A stretch of DNA of 40,391 bases from an uncultured Pelagibacteraceae bacterium (GCA_902578525.1 CACHDJ010000002.1:72699-113089); one strand, 5' to 3'; shown: positions 8,170 through 17,959, counted from the stretch's first letter. The notes: generated by a model from the sequence alone, not told the origin. Numbers and translations are program-made.

Positions 8170-8784
8170 TTAATCTTTTGAAATACTAATAAATCTTAAG
8201 TATCTATTTTGATAACTAAGATCATCTTTAAATTTACCTAAATAATAATTTGTTACAGTTGTAGCTTGTTCTTTTTTTATACCTCTCATAGTCATACATT
8301 GATGGGTTGAGTCTATTGTTACAGCTACTCCTTTTGCATCTAAAGACTCCATTAAGGTATTCGCAATCTGCATAGTTAATCTTTCTTGAGTTTGTAATCT
8401 TTTTGAAAAAACTTCCACTACTCTAGCTAACTTACTCAAACCAACAACTCTATCTTTTGGAATATATGCTACATGGGCTTTACCTATAATAGGTGCCATA
8501 TGATGTTCACAATGACTTTGAACGGAAATATTTTTTTGAATTACCATATCGTCATAACCATCTACGTCTCCAAAGGTTTTATCTAAAATCTTAGAAGGAT
8601 CTTCTTTGTATCCTTTAAAATATTCTTTAAAGGCTTTAACGACTCTTTTAGGAGTTTCTAATAATCCTTCTCTATTTGGGTCCTCACCCATCCAAGATAA
8701 TATTGTTTTGAAAGCTTCTTCAGCTTCCTTGTCAGAAACCTTATTTGAGATTTCGTTGCTATTCGTATCTTTAACTAATTTCAT
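8170..8784 (-). CDS. folE: GTP cyclohydrolase I
   Basis: A 204-aa enzyme making 7,8-dihydroneopterin triphosphate from GTP, the first step to folate. The zinc ligands Cys92, His95 (in HCEHHMAPI) and Cys163 (in HQCMTMRG) are all present, as is GLSKLARVVEVFSKRLQTQERLT. Length and motifs match FolE type I. A folate supply is relevant to the tetrahydrofolate-using enzymes in this window. It is divergent from hisI across a 76-bp AT-rich region and is the first gene of folE-acuI-lysR. Confidence 0.96.
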   Translation of the reverse strand: MKLVKDTNSNEISNKVSDKEAEEAFKTILSWMGEDPNREGLLETPKRVVKAFKEYFKGYKEDPSKILDKTFGDVDGYDDMVIQKNISVQSHCEHHMAPIIGKAHVAYIPKDRVVGLSKLARVVEVFSKRLQTQERLTMQIANTLMESLDAKGVAVTIDSTHQCMTMRGIKKEQATTVTNYYLGKFKDDLSYQNRYLRFISISKD

Positions 8785-8826
8785 TGTGAGTTTTATACCT
8801 ATAAATGCTTCTTTTTAAAATATTTA

Positions 8827-8842
8827 ATATATCGAGATATAT
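8827..8842. repeat. 7-2-7 palindrome between folE and hisI
   Basis: ATATATC and GATATAT arms are separated by GA in the 76-bp divergent intergenic region. It could be an operator for either gene or a chance feature of AT-rich DNA; no known regulator motif is matched. Confidence 0.3.
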
Positions 8843-8860
8843 GCTACATAATCACACTAT

Positions 8861-9328
8861 ATGTTCAAAAAAAGAGAGAATGTAGCTGAAATTGAAGAAG
8901 GAAATCTTCTTTCCCCAAAATTTGATAATGATGGGTTAATACCTGTTATTACAATGTGCTCTAAAACTAAAGAAGTTTTAATGCATGGATACATGAATGT
9001 TGAAGCGTTAAAAAAAACAATTGAAACCAAAGAAGCTCATTATTTTAGTAGATCAAGAAAAACTATCTGGCATAAAGGTAAAACAAGTGGCTTTATTCAA
9101 AAAGTTACTGAAATTAGAATTGATGATGATCAAGATTCTATTTGTTTAACTGTTGATATTGGAGGTGGAGCTAGCTGTCATGTAGGATATCGTTCATGCT
9201 TTTATAGATCAATTCCTTTAGGCCCGATAGATAATGGTAGAGAAGTTAAAATGAAATTCACTGAAAAAGAAAAAAAATTTGATCCAGAGGAAGTCTATAA
9301 AGGACAACCAAATCCAACTAAAATTTAA
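8861..9328 (+). CDS. hisI: Phosphoribosyl-AMP cyclohydrolase
   Basis: A 155-aa monofunctional HisI, which opens the adenine ring of phosphoribosyl-AMP in histidine synthesis. Conserved parts are VLMHGYMN, HYFSRSRKTIWHKGKTSG, and the zinc/metal region DIGGGASCHVGYRSCFYR. There is no fused HisE domain. The length is longer than the shortest HisI proteins because of about 25 extra residues at each end. The DUF2237 gene starts immediately at the next base after its stop. Confidence 0.95.
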   Translation: MFKKRENVAEIEEGNLLSPKFDNDGLIPVITMCSKTKEVLMHGYMNVEALKKTIETKEAHYFSRSRKTIWHKGKTSGFIQKVTEIRIDDDQDSICLTVDIGGGASCHVGYRSCFYRSIPLGPIDNGREVKMKFTEKEKKFDPEEVYKGQPNPTKI

Positions 9329-9703
9329 ATGTCAGATAAACAAAAAAATGTACTTGGTGAAGACTTGGAGGAATGCTCAAATGATCCTCTAACAGGATGG
9401 TTTCGCGATGGTTGTTGTAACACAGATGAAAATGATCATGGACTTCATACGGTTTGTGCTAAAGTTACTACTGAATGCTTGGAGTGGATGAAAGAAGAAG
9501 GTAATGATTTAATAACCCCACATCCTGAATTTGGATTTCCAGGTTTAAAAGATGGAGACGGATGGTGTTTGTGCGCAAGCTGGTATGCAAGAGCAGTCGA
9601 AGCAGGTAAAGGATGTCCAATATTTTTGAAAAGAACACATGAAAATACTCTTAAACATGTGCCTATTGAAACTTTAAAAAAGTTTGCAATAGATTTATCG
9701 TAA
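9329..9703 (+). CDS. DUF2237 family protein
   Basis: A 124-aa protein of the DUF2237 family. Landmarks are NVLGEDLEECSNDPLTGWFRDG, then CCNTD, GLHTVCAKVT, and HPEFGFPGLKDGDGWCLCA. It is rich in cysteine (positions in ECS, GCC, VCA, ECL, WCLCA and GCP), suggesting a metal site or disulfide-prone surface, but no biochemical role is established that I know of. It follows hisI without a gap, so both are probably on one transcript. It ends 1 bp before the convergent ETF-QO gene. Confidence 0.88.
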   Translation: MSDKQKNVLGEDLEECSNDPLTGWFRDGCCNTDENDHGLHTVCAKVTTECLEWMKEEGNDLITPHPEFGFPGLKDGDGWCLCASWYARAVEAGKGCPIFLKRTHENTLKHVPIETLKKFAIDLS

Positions 9704-9704
9704 C

Positions 9705-11324
9705 TTACATATTTCCATATTTTGGTCCGCCACCGCCTTCTGGAGTAACCCAAATAATATTTTGTGAAGGCTCTTTGATATCGCAAGTTTTACAGTGAAT
9801 ACAATTTTGAGAATTTATTACAAATTTATTTATGTTATTTTCTTTTTGAACTTCATATACACCTGCTGGACAATATCTCTGAGCAGGTTCGTCAAATTTT
9901 TCTAATGTATAATTAATTGGTAAATCTGGATCTTTGAGTTTTAAGTGAACAGGTTGATTATCATTATGATTGGTTCCTGTTAAATATACTGAACTTGTTT
10001 TATCAAAAGTAATAACATTATCGTATTTTGGATAATCTATTTTAGGCATATCCTTTGCCGGTTTTAAAGTTTCGTGATCTGCATGTTTATGTTTAAGAGT
10101 AAAGGGAAGTTTTCCTCTAAAGAGAATTTGATCAATTCCTGTGAATATTATTCCTAAAATTAAACCCCAGCTAAAACTAGGTTTTACATTTCTTGCCTCA
10201 AATAATTCTTTATATAACCAACTATTTTTAAATTTTTCTTCAAAGATTGATAAATCTTTATTTTTTTTTAAATGTTCAAAAATTGTCTCTCCTGCTAGTA
10301 TTCCACTTTTCATTGCTGTATGAGAACCTTTAATTTTAGGCATATTTAAAGTACCTGCATCACAACCAACTAATAAAGCTCCGGGCATAAACATTTTAGG
10401 TAAACTTTGAAAACCGCCCTCTATCAATGCTCTTGCTCCATAAGAAACTCTTTTTCCACCTTCAATTATTTTTTTTATTGCTGGATGAGTTTTAAACCTT
10501 TGAAATTCATCATAGGGGGACAAATGAGGGTTTTTATAGTCTAGACCAATTACATACCCTAAAAAAATCTGTTTATTTTCTGCATGATACATAAAACTTC
10601 CCCCATAAGTATTATTATCTAAAGGCCATCCTGCAGTATGCATTACTAGACCTTCCTCATGATTTTTTTCATCAATTTCCCAAATTTCTTTAAAACCAAT
10701 TCCATACTGTTGAGGATCTTTACCTTTGTCTAACTCAAATTTCTGAATAAGTTGCTTTCCTAAATGTCCTCTACATCCCTCAGCAAAAACAGTTACTTTT
10801 CCTAAAAGTTCAATACCTGGCTCAAAACCATCTTTTTTGTTTCCTTCTTTGTCTACACCCATGTCTTGGGTAGCCACACCTTTTACTGAACCATCATCGT
10901 TATATAAAATTTCACTTGCTGGAAAACCTGGAAAAATTTCTACTCCTAAAGTTTCAGCTTGTTCTGCTAACCATCTACATAAATTTGCAAGACTGATAAT
11001 GTAATTTTTGTGATTTTGTTGTACCGCAGGTAGTAACCATGTTGGCCAACTCAATGATTTTGTTTTTCCTAGAAATAAAAATTTTTCCTTTCTGACTTTT
11101 GTTTTAATTGGCGAATTTAATTCTCTCCAGTTAGGTAGAAGTTCGTCTAAGGCACGAGTTTCAAAAACATTACCACTTAAAATGTGAGCTCCTATTTCAG
11201 AAGCTTTTTCAAGTAAGCATATATTAAGATTAGGATCTAGTTGTTTTAATTTAATTGCAGTAGATAAACCAGATGGTCCTCCACCAATAATTACAACATC
11301 ATATTCCATTGATTCTCTAGACAT
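9705..11324 (-). CDS. etfD: Electron transfer flavoprotein-ubiquinone oxidoreductase
   Basis: A 539-aa membrane-associated ETF-QO. The FAD-binding DVVIIGGGPSG is near residues 9-19; the ubiquinone/membrane-associating domain lies mid-protein; the C-terminal 4Fe-4S domain has CIHCKTCDIKEPSQNIIW with another Cys upstream in RYCPAG. It passes electrons from reduced ETF to ubiquinone. A second in-frame ATG five codons in (MEYDVV) is an alternative start. It follows etfA by 23 bp and completes the route DMGDH to ETF to ETF-QO. Confidence 0.95.
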   Translation of the reverse strand: MSRESMEYDVVIIGGGPSGLSTAIKLKQLDPNLNICLLEKASEIGAHILSGNVFETRALDELLPNWRELNSPIKTKVRKEKFLFLGKTKSLSWPTWLLPAVQQNHKNYIISLANLCRWLAEQAETLGVEIFPGFPASEILYNDDGSVKGVATQDMGVDKEGNKKDGFEPGIELLGKVTVFAEGCRGHLGKQLIQKFELDKGKDPQQYGIGFKEIWEIDEKNHEEGLVMHTAGWPLDNNTYGGSFMYHAENKQIFLGYVIGLDYKNPHLSPYDEFQRFKTHPAIKKIIEGGKRVSYGARALIEGGFQSLPKMFMPGALLVGCDAGTLNMPKIKGSHTAMKSGILAGETIFEHLKKNKDLSIFEEKFKNSWLYKELFEARNVKPSFSWGLILGIIFTGIDQILFRGKLPFTLKHKHADHETLKPAKDMPKIDYPKYDNVITFDKTSSVYLTGTNHNDNQPVHLKLKDPDLPINYTLEKFDEPAQRYCPAGVYEVQKENNINKFVINSQNCIHCKTCDIKEPSQNIIWVTPEGGGGPKYGNM

Positions 11325-11347
11325 ACTTTAGTTTTTAACTGTAAGGA

Positions 11348-12301
11348 TTATTTTTGTATAGTGTTTAATTTGTTCAGTTCTTCCATGAACTGAGGGATAG
11401 CTTCAAACAGGTCCGCTTCTAAGCCATAATCCGCAACACTAAATATAGGTGCTTCACCATCCTTATTAATTGCAACTATTATTTTACTTTCTTTCATACC
11501 TGCCAAATGTTGGATTGCTCCCGAAATTCCTATTGCAATATATAAATCTGGAACTACTACTTTTCCTGTTTGACCAACTTGATGATCATTGCTGATATAA
11601 CCCGCATCCACTGCTGCTCTAGATGCACCTATGGCTGCACCTAACTTGTCTGCAACTTGAGTAATTAATTTAAAATTATCTCCACTTTGCATACCTCTTC
11701 CTCCTGAAACAACAATTCTTGCTGTGCCAAGTTCTGGTCTATCAGATTTAACTTCCTCTCTTTTTATAAATTTTGTACTTTTGAATTCTTCACCCGCCTC
11801 TGCGTTTTCAATTGTTGCAGAACCGCCTGAACTTTCGCAAGGGTCAAAGGATGTAGGTCTTATTGTTATACATTTTTTAGAATCATTTGTTTTTACCGTC
11901 GCAAATGCATTTCCTGCATAAATAGGTCTTAGAAAAGTATCTGGTGAAATTACTTTTATAATATCACTCACTTGAGAACTATCTAAATGTGCAGCTATTC
12001 TAGGCATTAAATTTTTACCAAAGGTATTTGCTGAACAAACGATATGAGAATAATTTTCAGAAGCTTTAATAATTACTGGTGCAAAATTTTCTGCGGTAAA
12101 ATTTTCATAATGTGGCGCGTCTACACATATTACTTTTTTAATCGCAGGAAGTTCAGATAATTTTTTTGATGCATCTCCACAGTCATGTCCAATGATTATT
12201 GCATGTACGTCTTGATCTATTTGCGATGCAGCAGTAACTGCATTTAATGTAAATGCTTTCAGATTATTGTTGTTATGTTCTGCTATAAGTAAAACTGCCA
12301 T
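11348..12301 (-). CDS. etfA: Electron transfer flavoprotein alpha subunit
   Basis: A 317-aa ETF alpha subunit. The C-terminal FAD domain carries SGGRGMQSGDNF, HQVGQTGKVVVPDLYIAIGISGAIQH and VAINKDGEAPIFSVADYGL, the family's signature regions. The N-terminal domain begins [11 protein letters not shown]. With EtfB it accepts electrons from dehydrogenases such as dimethylglycine dehydrogenase. Its ATG overlaps the etfB stop in a TAATG arrangement, so the subunits are translationally coupled. Confidence 0.96.
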   Translation of the reverse strand: MAVLLIAEHNNNNLKAFTLNAVTAASQIDQDVHAIIIGHDCGDASKKLSELPAIKKVICVDAPHYENFTAENFAPVIIKASENYSHIVCSANTFGKNLMPRIAAHLDSSQVSDIIKVISPDTFLRPIYAGNAFATVKTNDSKKCITIRPTSFDPCESSGGSATIENAEAGEEFKSTKFIKREEVKSDRPELGTARIVVSGGRGMQSGDNFKLITQVADKLGAAIGASRAAVDAGYISNDHQVGQTGKVVVPDLYIAIGISGAIQHLAGMKESKIIVAINKDGEAPIFSVADYGLEADLFEAIPQFMEELNKLNTIQK

Positions 12302-13050
12302 TATATCACCTTTGCCTCATTTTTTAATTTTTGAACTAATTCTGCTACATTTGCAACTTTAATACCTGCTTTTCTTTTTGGTGGTTCTTCTATTTTTATT
12401 TGTTCCACTCTTGGAGCAGTGTCTACACCTAAATCTGTGGCATTGATCTCTTCAATAGGTTTCTTTTTAGCTTTCATTATATTTGGTAATGAGGCATATC
12501 TTGGCTCGTTTAATCTTAAATCACAAGTTACAATTGCTGGAATGTTAACTTCTATTGTCTCTAACCCCTCGTCTATTTCTCTTGTAACTTCTAAACTATT
12601 TTCCTTAACCTCAATCTTAGATGCAAAAGTTGCTTGTGGCCAATTCAACAATGCGCTCAACATTTGTCCAGTTTGATTACAGTCGTCATCAATTGCTTGT
12701 TTGCCCATAAATACTAAATCTGGTTTTTCCTTTTCTACAATCTTTTGTAAAATTTTTGAAACAGCCAATGGTTCAAGTATGCCGTCAGCTTTAATATGTA
12801 TACCTCTATCAGCCCCAACTGCTAAAGCTTTTCTAACAGTTTCTTGAGCTTTTTCCTCTCCAATAGTTATTGCAACTATTTCTGTTGCTTTACCAGCCTC
12901 TTTAATTTTTACTGCTTCTTCTATAGCATTATCATCTGGTGGATTTGTAGACATCTTTACATTTTCTGTCACAACCCCTGAGCCATCTTCTTTAACTCTT
13001 ATTTGAACATTGTAATCTATTACTCTTTTAACAGCGACCAATATTTTCAT
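12301..13050 (-). CDS. etfB: Electron transfer flavoprotein beta subunit
   Basis: A 249-aa ETF beta subunit. It begins [15 protein letters not shown] and contains the AMP-binding region [16 protein letters not shown] and the recognition segment [15 protein letters not shown], where partner dehydrogenases dock in group I ETFs. It forms a heterodimer with EtfA. Its start overlaps the stop of the DMGDH gene by 1 nt, so it is made with its likely electron donor. Confidence 0.96.
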   Translation of the reverse strand: MKILVAVKRVIDYNVQIRVKEDGSGVVTENVKMSTNPPDDNAIEEAVKIKEAGKATEIVAITIGEEKAQETVRKALAVGADRGIHIKADGILEPLAVSKILQKIVEKEKPDLVFMGKQAIDDDCNQTGQMLSALLNWPQATFASKIEVKENSLEVTREIDEGLETIEVNIPAIVTCDLRLNEPRYASLPNIMKAKKKPIEEINATDLGVDTAPRVEQIKIEEPPKRKAGIKVANVAELVQKLKNEAKVI

Positions 13051-15482
13051 TAAGCTCTCAATAATTTATTTTCAGAGTCATATGGACTCTCATCTAATAC
13101 TGTAGCGTCGTACATTTCACCTAAGATATCAACTTGTAATTTGTCACCCACTTTTGCAAAATCTGGTTTTACCATTGCCAAAGCTATTGATTTATCTAAC
13201 CTAAATCCAAATTCTCCTCCTGTTGCTCTTCCGACTACCTTGTTATCTTTATATATAGGATTATTTCCTAAAACATCCGCATCTTTAGTATTATGAACTT
13301 CTAAAGTAACTAATTTATTATCAAATCCTTTTTCTCTCCATTTATTAAGAGCCTCTAGACCTATAAAGTTTCCTTTATTTGGATGAACAAATCTATCTAG
13401 ACCAGACTCATACGGAGAGTATTCTATAGATAATTCAGTGCCAACTAATTTATATGATTTTTCAAGTCTCAAACTGTTCATTGCCCTAATTCCAAAAGGT
13501 TTTATTCCCAAGCTTTTACCTTCTTCCATTAATTTATCAAAAATATGATTTTGATATTCAATTGGATGATGTAATTCCCAACCTAATTCACCAACAAAAT
13601 TTACTCTCATAGCATTTACCGGAGCATACCCAACATTAACATTTTTAGCTGTTAACCATTTAAAATTTTCATTTGAAAAATCATCTGTAGAAACTTTTTG
13701 CATTAATTCTCTAGCTTTGGGTCCTGCTACCACAAGAACTCCAGTGCTATTTGTAAGATCTTCAAATATAACTGAGCCATCATTTGGCATCCATTTTTGT
13801 ATCCAATCATGATCAAGCCTTAGATTTGCACCAGCAGAAACTAAATAATAAGAGTTTTCTGCTTCCTTCATAATTGTAAATTCTGAATGAACTCCGCCTT
13901 TGGTATTAAGTGCATGACACAAATTAATCCTACCAATTTTTTTTGGAATTTTATTGGCTACTAAATAATCTAAAAACTCCTCAGATTTAGGTCCTTTAAT
14001 TCTACATTTAGCAAATGCTGTCATGTCTAAAAGACCAACATTTTCTTTTACATTCTGACATTCTTTCTTAATTGCATCAAACCATTTAGATCTTCTGAAG
14101 GACCAATCATCCTTTTGCTCCATACCATCTCTTGCAAAAAAATTAGGTCTTTCCCATCCAAATTTTTGACCAAAAACTGCACCCAAATTTTTCATTCTTT
14201 CGTAACAAGGAGCAGTTCTTAGAGGTCTTGCAGCAGGTCTTTCTTCATCAGGATAGTGTGTAATAAAAACATGACTGTAAGCTTCTTCATTTTTAGCTTT
14301 TAAATAAGATTTAGTTGCGTAGTTTCCATACCGTCTCGGTTCAACACCAAGCATGTCTATAGTTGGTTCACCATCAACAATCCATTCAGCTAATTGCCAA
14401 CCTGCTCCTCCAGCAGCAGTAATTCCAAAACTATGTCCTTCATTAATCCAAAAATTTTTTAATCCCCAAGCAGGACCTACAATTGGATTGCCATCCGGAG
14501 TATAACAAATAGCTCCATTATAAACTTTTTTAACTCCAACTTCTCCAAAGGCAGGAACACGATGAATTGCGCCTTCAATATGTGGTGCAAGTCTATCTAA
14601 ATCTTCTTGAAATAGTTCGTACTCAGAGTTTTTGGAAGGTCCTTCAACATAGCAAGCTGGGGCACCATCTTCGTATGGTCCTAAAATTAATCCACCTGCT
14701 TCTTCTCTCATATACCATCTGCTATCACTATCTCTTAAAACTCCCATCTCAGGTAGTCCATCTTTTTTTCTTTTTTGAATTTCAGGATGTGGTTCAGTTA
14801 CAATATATTGATGCTCAACTGGTATGACTGGAATATCTAATCCAACCATCTCCCCTGTTTGTCTTGCAAAATTACCTGAGCAAGAGATTATATGTTCACA
14901 TTCAATTGAACCTTTATCAGTTTCAACAACCCAACCGTCTTTAGTTTGTCTCATAGCAACAACAGCAGTGTTTCTATAAATTTCTGCGCCCATGTTTCTC
15001 GCACCTGTAGCAAGTGCTTGGGTTAAATCAGCTGGTTGAATATAACCATCCTCTGGATGTTGAATTGCACCTACCAAATCATCTGTATGACATAAGGGCC
15101 AAATTTCTTTTACTTGATTGGGCGTTAAAAATTTAACATCAACACCTATAGTTTTAGCTACACCAGCATATTGATGGTATTCGTCCATTCTGTCTTTGGT
15201 ACTTGCTAAACGAATATTTGATACAACACTAAAACCCACATTTTTTCCAGTCTCTTCCTCTAATTTTTTATAAAGATCTACAGCATATTTATGAAGCTGT
15301 CCTACAGAATAACTCATATTAAACAGAGGCAATAATCCAGCAGCGTGCCAAGTTGAACCTGAAGTTAGCTCCTTACGTTCCACTAAAACAACATCAGACC
15401 AACCTTTTTTAGCTAAATGATATAGGGCACTAACACCTACTACACCACCTCCAACTACTACAACTTTAGTTTTTGTTTTCAT
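13050..15482 (-). CDS. dmgdh: Dimethylglycine dehydrogenase-like FAD/GcvT fusion
   Basis: An 810-aa two-part protein. The N-terminal half (about 1-390) is a D-amino-acid-oxidase type flavoprotein with [14 protein letters not shown] at 7-20 and STWHAAGL, whose His46 is in the position that holds FAD covalently in mammalian DMGDH. The C-terminal half (about 430-800) is a GcvT-type folate-binding domain ending in the barrel typical of T-protein. It would oxidise dimethylglycine (or sarcosine) and hand the methyl carbon to tetrahydrofolate, with electrons going to ETF. The ATG at 15482 has AGGAA upstream; the frame opens one codon earlier with TTG. The directly following etfB, etfA and ETF-QO genes support the role. 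Exact substrate is inferred. Confidence 0.88.
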   Translation of the reverse strand: MKTKTKVVVVGGGVVGVSALYHLAKKGWSDVVLVERKELTSGSTWHAAGLLPLFNMSYSVGQLHKYAVDLYKKLEEETGKNVGFSVVSNIRLASTKDRMDEYHQYAGVAKTIGVDVKFLTPNQVKEIWPLCHTDDLVGAIQHPEDGYIQPADLTQALATGARNMGAEIYRNTAVVAMRQTKDGWVVETDKGSIECEHIISCSGNFARQTGEMVGLDIPVIPVEHQYIVTEPHPEIQKRKKDGLPEMGVLRDSDSRWYMREEAGGLILGPYEDGAPACYVEGPSKNSEYELFQEDLDRLAPHIEGAIHRVPAFGEVGVKKVYNGAICYTPDGNPIVGPAWGLKNFWINEGHSFGITAAGGAGWQLAEWIVDGEPTIDMLGVEPRRYGNYATKSYLKAKNEEAYSHVFITHYPDEERPAARPLRTAPCYERMKNLGAVFGQKFGWERPNFFARDGMEQKDDWSFRRSKWFDAIKKECQNVKENVGLLDMTAFAKCRIKGPKSEEFLDYLVANKIPKKIGRINLCHALNTKGGVHSEFTIMKEAENSYYLVSAGANLRLDHDWIQKWMPNDGSVIFEDLTNSTGVLVVAGPKARELMQKVSTDDFSNENFKWLTAKNVNVGYAPVNAMRVNFVGELGWELHHPIEYQNHIFDKLMEEGKSLGIKPFGIRAMNSLRLEKSYKLVGTELSIEYSPYESGLDRFVHPNKGNFIGLEALNKWREKGFDNKLVTLEVHNTKDADVLGNNPIYKDNKVVGRATGGEFGFRLDKSIALAMVKPDFAKVGDKLQVDILGEMYDATVLDESPYDSENKLLRA

Positions 15483-15538
15483 CAACGATTCCTACTAAAT
15501 TTTTTGAAATAACGAAACAAAATTGTAACTATGTATAT

Positions 15539-16012
15539 TCAAATTGAACTTCCAAGTGGGATGGGATTTGAGACCATAGTAGTAAGCCAACAATCCTTGA
15601 GTTCCCCATCTTCAATATATTTTTCAACTTGCCAATTAAACTTATGGTAAATTTTATTCTTATCTAAAATAACTACTTCAAATTGAGCCCATTTCTCACC
15701 GCTTCCAAGCTGAGTAATTGTGTGACTTAGATGATTAAGCATCATCTGGTAAGTATCCCCTTTTATCATTCTTTTAAAATTGTCTAATGGACCAGTTACT
15801 TTTTTATTGTTTGGATGTGCAAAATTCCAAGTCTGTTCAATTCCGCTATCTTTATAATCTCTATCATTATTCATAAGGCCAACTAATTGGATTTTTACTA
15901 CTTCTTTAGGTAAAATTGAATTTTTAGGAATTAATAAATCTGCATTTACAAATGAAGCGTTAAAGAAAAAAAAAATTATTACACTAAACGTTAAGTGCAG
16001 TTTTTTTGACAT
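15539..16012 (-). CDS. Exported DUF4864-like protein
   Basis: A protein of about 157 aa with a clear signal peptide (MSKKLHLTF, then a hydrophobic run and N-A-D cleavage). The mature part resembles DUF4864: an N-terminal helix VKIQLVGLMNNDRDYKDSG, AWTFA-like WNFAHP, then FKRMIKGDTYQMMLNH and a C-terminal sheet ending WLTTMVS. The start is uncertain: adjacent ATGs at 16015 and 16012 precede the signal peptide, and the frame opens with GTG at 16042. It overlaps the end of the flavodoxin-fold gene by 29 nt. The family's function is unknown; it is probably periplasmic. Confidence 0.66.
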   Translation of the reverse strand: MSKKLHLTFSVIIFFFFNASFVNADLLIPKNSILPKEVVKIQLVGLMNNDRDYKDSGIEQTWNFAHPNNKKVTGPLDNFKRMIKGDTYQMMLNHLSHTITQLGSGEKWAQFEVVILDKNKIYHKFNWQVEKYIEDGELKDCWLTTMVSNPIPLGSSI

Positions 16013-16553
16013 CATTAAGGAATTCTTTTCTTTTTTTATCACCTACAAATGGTACAGCAAAGTATCTTCTATATATAACATCCGTTATGCCGCATATATT
16101 GAATACTCCTCTTCGAAGTCTTTTTGTTGGCATATTAAGAAAAAAAGTTCTTACAGCAAATTGTGGAGAACCATAAGTACAAAATATGACAGCTTTTTTT
16201 CCTTTTAAATTTCCAATTGGATATCCATAATTTCCAAAAAGTCTTTTAAATCTAAATGCCCAAGGTGGAGCTAAAACTTTGTCTATCCATCCTTCAACAA
16301 TTGCAGGCATTCTAAAATTCCATATTGGTGCAATTAATACTATTGCGTTAGAATTTTCTATTCTTTTCCTGTGATCTAAAACTATTTTGTCTGGTTCTTC
16401 TCCAGAAAAAACTGGATTAAACTTTTCATTATATAGATCAACAACATCTACATTATGTCCAATTTCCTCTACTGTTTTTATGAAAGTATCTTTAATTGCA
16501 GCATTAAATGACTTGTTATCATAGTGACCATATACAAGAAATATATTTTTCAT
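15984..16553 (-). CDS. Flavodoxin-fold NAD(P)H:quinone oxidoreductase
   Basis: A 189-aa protein of the NQO1/KefF/MdaB family. Features are the FMN phosphate-binding start VYGHYDNKSFNAAI, the segment APIWNFRMPAIVEGWIDKV, in which the W and the P/A-rich turn contact flavin, and TYGSPQ in the substrate/flavin loop. These are cytoplasmic two-electron quinone reductases; the true acceptor is unknown. It starts 1 nt after the CoA-binding gene ends, on the same transcript. It is not a ferredoxin reductase and so is not an obvious partner for the Rieske oxygenase at the head of the operon. Confidence 0.8.
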   Translation of the reverse strand: MKNIFLVYGHYDNKSFNAAIKDTFIKTVEEIGHNVDVVDLYNEKFNPVFSGEEPDKIVLDHRKRIENSNAIVLIAPIWNFRMPAIVEGWIDKVLAPPWAFRFKRLFGNYGYPIGNLKGKKAVIFCTYGSPQFAVRTFFLNMPTKRLRRGVFNICGITDVIYRRYFAVPFVGDKKRKEFLNDVKKTALNV

Positions 16554-16554
16554 T

Positions 16555-16989
16555 CTAACTTTGTAAAACTGGAAAGGCCTGACGTATTTTTAAAAAATGT
16601 TTTTGATATTCCATCTTAGTACACTTGTCTTCAATATATTCAATTTTATTTTCTTTAACAATTTTTTTTGCTTGCTCGCTTCTAATTCCAAGTTGTAACC
16701 ATAAAACTTTAGCCCTAATATTTATTGTATCTTTTGCAATATCTAAAACTTCTCTGGAGGGTCTAAAAACATCTACAATATCTATTTTATCTTTAATATC
16801 GGTAATTTTTGCAAAAACTTCTTCACCTAAAATTTTTTGTCCTTTTGCTGATGGATTAACTGGATAAACTTTATAACCATATTTTTGCATATATTTCATA
16901 ACAATAGTAGATGATTTAGTTGGATCATTACTTACTCCAATCATTGCAATGGATTTATACTTTGAAAGAATATCTTTAATATCGCTCAT
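16555..16989 (-). CDS. CoA-binding domain protein (YccU-like)
   Basis: A 144-aa Rossmann-fold protein of the CoA_binding_2 family. It has SIAMIGVSNDPTKSS near the N-terminus, GYKVYPVNPSAKGQKILGE, DIVDVFRPS and KVLWLQLGIRSEQA. These match stand-alone succinyl-CoA-ligase-type CoA-binding proteins such as YccU. They lack a catalytic histidine domain, and their function is not settled. It lies between the 60-aa membrane protein (11 bp) and the flavodoxin-fold gene. Confidence 0.86.
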   Translation of the reverse strand: MSDIKDILSKYKSIAMIGVSNDPTKSSTIVMKYMQKYGYKVYPVNPSAKGQKILGEEVFAKITDIKDKIDIVDVFRPSREVLDIAKDTINIRAKVLWLQLGIRSEQAKKIVKENKIEYIEDKCTKMEYQKHFLKIRQAFPVLQS

Positions 16990-17000
16990 TATTTTTATCT

Positions 17001-17183
17001 TTAGTTCCTTATTTTATCTTCACAGAACTTTTTTGCTTCTTTAGTGGTCATTTGTTTATTTAGTTGTTTACTGCCTGCAATACAAGCATCAATAGCTCTT
17101 TTAAAATTATGATCTCTAAAATCTAAAACAACATATAGTCCAACAATTATGAATATAACAATTAACATATTTTTAATTGTCAT
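17001..17183 (-). CDS. 60-aa single-pass membrane protein
   Basis: A small protein with one transmembrane helix (about residues 5-21, IKNMLIVIFIIVGLYVVLD) followed by a hydrophilic, basic tail with two cysteines (DACIAG and KFCEDK). The ATG overlaps the stop of the preceding crotonase gene in an ATGA arrangement, good evidence that it is translated. No family is recognised. The two cysteines, about 20 residues apart on one side of the membrane, could form a disulfide if periplasmic. Confidence 0.6.
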   Translation of the reverse strand: MTIKNMLIVIFIIVGLYVVLDFRDHNFKRAIDACIAGSKQLNKQMTTKEAKKFCEDKIRN

Positions 17184-17953
17184 TTATTTTTCCATTTTGG
17201 TTTTCTTTTTTCTAAAAATGCGGAAATACCTTCTTTAGCATCCATAGCCATCATATTTAACGTCATCATTTTGCTTGTATATGCATAAGCCTTTCTTAAG
17301 GGCATTTCTAATTGTTTATAAAAAGCTCGTTTACCAATTTTAATTGTAAGATTAGATTTTGAAGCAATCTTTTTAGCAATTTTCAATACTTCACTGTTCA
17401 ATTTTGTTTTTGAAAAACAATCATTAATTAATCCAACTTCTTTTGCATAATTTGCCTTAATAGGTTCTCCAGTAAGTAACATTTTCATCATAGGTTTCCT
17501 GTTAATTTTTCTGCTAACTGCCACCATTGGTGTGCTACAAAACAAACCAATGTTTACCCCAGGGGTAGCAAATAAAGCATCACTTGTACTGTAAGCTAAA
17601 TCACAACTTGCAACTAATTGACATCCGGCTGCATAGGCAGCACCATGAACTTTAGCAATAACTGGTTTTTTTCCTTCAACAATTTGGGTCATTAATTTTG
17701 AGCAAAGGTTAAATAATTTTTGATACTTTTCTTTTTTTTTTAATCCTCTTACCTCTTTTAAATTATGACCGGCACTAAATCCTTTTCCAGCTCCCTCAAG
17801 AATTATTACTTTAACTTTTTTATCATTATCAAGTTTTTTAAAAACTTTAATTAAATCATGAAGATTTTTTGTTGATAAAGAGTTATATGTTTTAGGATCG
17901 TTAATTATAACTCTTGAAATATCTTTTTCTTGATTAATAACTTTAATATTCAT
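17180..17953 (-). CDS. Crotonase-fold protein without catalytic Glu (ECHDC3-like)
   Basis: A 257-aa crotonase-superfamily protein. The CoA-binding and oxyanion-hole motif FSAGHNLKEV and the second loop HGAAYAAGCQLVASCD are clear. At the two positions where enoyl-CoA hydratases have glutamates it has Gln (AAGCQL instead of GGCEL) and Gly (FATPGVNIG instead of FGQPE), so hydratase chemistry of the usual kind is unlikely. The segment GVNIGLFCSTP matches the vertebrate ECHDC3 group as I recall it. It acts on an acyl-CoA or similar, but the reaction is unknown. It starts 6 bp after the nucleotidyltransferase ends, within the Rieske operon. Confidence 0.82.
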   Translation of the reverse strand: MNIKVINQEKDISRVIINDPKTYNSLSTKNLHDLIKVFKKLDNDKKVKVIILEGAGKGFSAGHNLKEVRGLKKKEKYQKLFNLCSKLMTQIVEGKKPVIAKVHGAAYAAGCQLVASCDLAYSTSDALFATPGVNIGLFCSTPMVAVSRKINRKPMMKMLLTGEPIKANYAKEVGLINDCFSKTKLNSEVLKIAKKIASKSNLTIKIGKRAFYKQLEMPLRKAYAYTSKMMTLNMMAMDAKEGISAFLEKRKPKWKNK

Positions 17954-17959
17954 TTAGGA

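Noticed and set aside
9445-9786. 113-codon open frame on minus opposite the DUF2237 gene
   Set aside because: Overlaps a conserved family protein and the end of ETF-QO; no recognisable domain.
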